Assembly: GCA_037039925.1 (NCBI GenBank)
Contig: JAXRKP010001519.1
Coordinates: 41,001-105,000 of the forward strand
DNA: 64,000 nucleotides
Direction: 5' to 3'
Source of the DNA: Doris montereyensis
Taxonomy: Eukaryota > Mollusca > Gastropoda > Nudibranchia > Dorididae
A program made the translations under genes and the position numbers. Below the pieces are notes generated by a model. The model had not been told where the DNA came from. It worked only from the letters and a program-made list of their open reading frames with translations, and ran no database searches. This document shows positions 61,326-64,000 of this stretch, piece after piece (the stretch's first letter is position 1; every line of letters starts with the position of its first letter).

Positions 61326-61750
61326 CTGTAAAGAAAGGGAGAAATATAATGGGGAACTGAAATATGGTTAGATCTATATTATAGAAAAGCACACTGTTCG
61401 AGACATCCACATATTGAGTTCTCACACTCACAGCCATACAAAGAGCTGCAAGAACCTGGAACTGTGACTAGACGTGTAATTTATTGTGTCACTACTGTAT
61501 CATAATGTAGCCTCCCCCCTAAAAAAACAAAACGACTTCGCTGTTTTAATAAATTATGGTTTGCTTAAAATAGAAATAACTGAATCGACACTGAGAAGAA
61601 AGAATTCAACGAAAAGTTCAGTTATTCTCCTCGTGATATTATTATTATCTGAGTCCATTGAAATGGGAAAGAGAGAAGATTATCAATATTTTCAAGTACT
61701 TCTTCATAAACAAAAAGGACGAAGTAGAACCTATTACTAAGTAATAATTA

Positions 61751-62544
61751 CAATCGGATCCTCTTTTTTCAAATTCGGTTTTTATTGAATTCCCAGTTAT
61801 TCCACAATTTGAAAACCTAGGATTTTCCTAAATTCATTATTTATCCAAATCGCGACGCGTTTAATCCAATTTTTCGGTCAATTGAGAAAAAGAAAATGTT
61901 TCAAAAAGATTTGATTGAATTAAATCCTGTCATAAATCAAAGCGAAGCTTTACAATAGTAATAATACCGTAGGGGGCCTACCCCACAAATGCCCCTAGTT
62001 TATTTCTATTAAAATAAACGAATAGATGCTACACTAGTTAACGCAATAGAGTTTTATACGTAACACAATTCACACATTAGACATTGTCGGTCCGTGTAAG
62101 TGTAAGTGTAAGATGGACCGGTCACCTGTTGTGACGTAACGGTAGCTAAGTCTATTCTATTAACTATTATAATATAATATAGTGAAGCGGCCGTAGTGAC
62201 GTGGCGGAAGGACCATGGTGTAGCGAACATCGAAAAGGATTGTGTGTGTGTATGTGTGTGTGTGTGTGTAAGTGTGTGTGTGAGAAAGGGAGGGAGGAGA
62301 GAGGGAGGAGTCTGAACATTTGTGTCAGTGTGAAGGCAGAACGGAATACATTTTGTAACTGTGTTCACTCAGCCCATATAATTGCAGTTCAAAGGTTTAA
62401 AAACTAAATCTATTATAATATTATGATAAAGTAATCGACCGCGTCAGTGAATACTAAATAAAGATTTTTTGGTTAATCCAATTCATCGGTTAATCCAAAT
62501 ATGTTGCCTGCTCCCGCACGATTTCGATTAAGCGGATTCTACTG
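61751..62544. mobile_element. Pogo-like TIR element in a QPCT intron
   Basis: Right end CGATTAAGCGGATTCTACTG; left end CAATCGGATCCTCTTTTTTC matches its complement at about two thirds of positions. TA lies at both flanks. The right-end text AATCCGCTT also occurs in the element at 10886 (CAGTGTAATCCGCTTATATC). No transposase. Contains a (TG)n run at 62240-62281. Confidence 0.5.
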
Positions 62545-62718
62545 TATTATTCAATTTGATTTCTGTTAGCAGCATGTCTTTCACCTGCTGTACACAATAT
62601 TATATTAATATTAAACATTGTAGCTTCCTCCCATTTGCCCTGTTGATCTTCCCAAGGAACAAGAAATAGGCTACAGTTACATAATTTGGCTGGTTGTCAT
62701 GTTAAATGAATGCGCTTG

Positions 62719-62839
<121 letters not shown>

Positions 62840-62881
62840 GCATTATCAGTGGGAGGGGGTGGGGTTAATTGATAAACTTAC

Positions 62882-62981
62882 CAAATATCAGAAGTTGAGT
62901 GTAAATATCGTCGGTCTGTGGAAAGAATCGCTCGAACTGCGTTTCAGAATGGCCTATGACATCCAAGAGAATGAATGTTTC
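62882..62981 (-). CDS. QPCT: Glutaminyl-peptide cyclotransferase, antepenultimate exon
   Basis: Minus-strand exon with acceptor CTTCCCCGACAG and donor ATATTTG/GTAAGT. It encodes ETFILLDVIGHSETQFERFF, then PQTDDIYTQLLIF, plus one base. FILLDVIG corresponds to the family segment LLDLIGA that carries a catalytic Asp. The next part matches the NFFP segment. Earlier exons (with the other zinc ligands and the signal peptide) must lie beyond the right edge. Confidence 0.85.
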
Positions 62982-62999
62982 CTGTCGGGGAAGAAATGA

Positions 63000-63640
63000 G
63001 ATATTGAACAATATATCTATATGATATATCTTTCGTCAATTTTCTTTTGTGGATACACAGCTGTTGATTATATAAAAATGAGTTATCAGATTCTTTTCTT
63101 TTGTTTTTATTGAGTAAGACTAGTAAGAGAGGTGCATTGTTTAAAATTCTGATCCCACGGATGTGTCACTATATTGATATCAATGTTAGAACGCGTTAAC
63201 CTTGCGGTGACGGATTACAATTGTTGAAAATTCCATCTTTGAAATACCGAAGAAAAATAGGGAGATTAAATTCCATTATATAAAAAAGTACACAGCATTG
63301 ATAATATTGACTGTAAAAAATGTTTTAGTTATTCTCACGTAACTTTTACTTGGGCAGGTGGGGGTAAACTTAAAATCTATTTCAAGGCTTTTCTACATCT
63401 AGATTTAGATTTACATTCAGATGCAGGTCTAATACTAATAGAAATCAGCAGCGTTCATAATCTAGGTCAAGATTTACTGTGGTCTTCGTGATGGTGGACA
63501 GACACTGCAGATATTGAGATACTTTTTAGGGGGGGGTGGTGGCGAGGAAAACGAACAGTGAAAGAGTTTCCCAATAAGCAATTGGTTAAAGATTCCATGA
63601 ACAGATTAATGAGATAAATGATTTAATGAGAAAAAAATTA
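63000..63640. other. QPCT intron, no gene seen
   Basis: AT-rich intron with one AGATTT/AGATCT-like stretch near 63400 and a short G run near 63530. Confidence 0.5.
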
Positions 63641-63649
63641 TGAAAACTG

Positions 63650-63815
63650 GATAATCGGAAAGACAAAGCGATAGTGGTCGGTCAAAGACTGCAAGGACAG
63701 ACAATATTGTTAGACAGGTGGAAAAACTTGCTATATCTCAAGAACCCGATCCCACTAATAAAAGTATCAGAATCAGACTGCCGAAGGAAATTGAAATTAA
63801 ATAAATGATTGCAAA
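63650..63815 (+). pseudogene. Mariner-type transposase N-terminal fragment
   Basis: Plus-strand frame reads SDSGRSKTARTDNIVRQVEK then LAISQEPDPTNKSIRIRLPK. The GRPKTART and VEKLALSQE patterns are typical of the linker and second helix-turn-helix of mariner-like transposases. No catalytic domain follows, so it is a fragment. Confidence 0.5.
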
Positions 63816-64000
63816 GTTTATTAGTCTTCAAAGTTGGAGACATTGTTGTTGTTTTCGTCCACCTGGTATATATCTATTTGATTCAGTTTAAGTATTACCG
63901 AATTAGTGAATTGCATTTCATTTAACCTTCAGATGTGAACTCTATAAATAGTACAACAGGTGATACCAGCTGTAGACGCACGTGACACTAGTGACAGGGC

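Overview
The window is eukaryotic, AT-rich and repeat-dominated. It holds split genes with GT-AG introns, RT-bearing LINE remnants, tRNA-derived SINEs, mariner, pogo-like, P-like and Gypsy fragments, and very long GA, CT, TATG and TA microsatellites. A glutaminyl cyclase (QPCT) gene, animal-type LINEs and SINEs, and dispersed palindromic AGATCT/CTAGAT runs suggest an invertebrate animal. A gastropod mollusc is my best guess; this is inference, not proof.

Host genes. Gene 1 (+ strand) shows its last two coding exons, 1328-1542 and 6155-6236, joined in phase; I do not recognise the protein. Gene 2 (- strand) has four exons with consistent splice phases (35503-35619, 33734-33951, 15065-15207, 12551-12706). 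It gives a protein of roughly 200 residues that I do not recognise, and its 18.5 kb intron contains a giant purine-rich satellite. A single-exon THAP zinc-finger protein lies on the - strand at 39853-40554, with its 3' flank tandemly triplicated. A second THAP-like first exon lies divergently at 42608-42678 (+). The right end carries the last three exons of QPCT on the - strand (62882-62981, 61205-61325, 58209-58378). The middle exon is one base out of frame.

Mobile DNA, left to right: LINE 471-1175 (-); LINE 2690-4010 (-) with a SINE at 4100-4390; mariner-like element 8016-9660; LINE 9830-11965 (+) split by a pogo-like TIR element at 10886-11671; a related TIR family at 13272 and 30335-31307; purine satellite 18350-25600 with a 6.28 kb tandem duplication; a decayed copy of an invertebrate repetitive gene family 26930-29030; SINEs at 30716, 32060, 53860 (-) and 54569; a TIR element (MITE) 36468-37048; a P-like transposase remnant 45036-46170; back-to-back Gypsy fragments 46400-46890; LINE 58665-59880 (-); and mariner remnants at 55126-55600 and 63650-63815.

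The most notable feature is 47669-51502 (-). It is a degraded protein-primed family-B DNA polymerase of the kind carried by Polinton/Maverick and adintovirus-like elements. Exonuclease and palm motifs are recognisable, and two Cys-rich zinc-ribbon-like motifs precede it. It lies between two inverted copies of a dispersed repeat (44218-45015 and 53085-53828), so a single 9.6 kb element with long terminal inverted repeats is possible but unproven.
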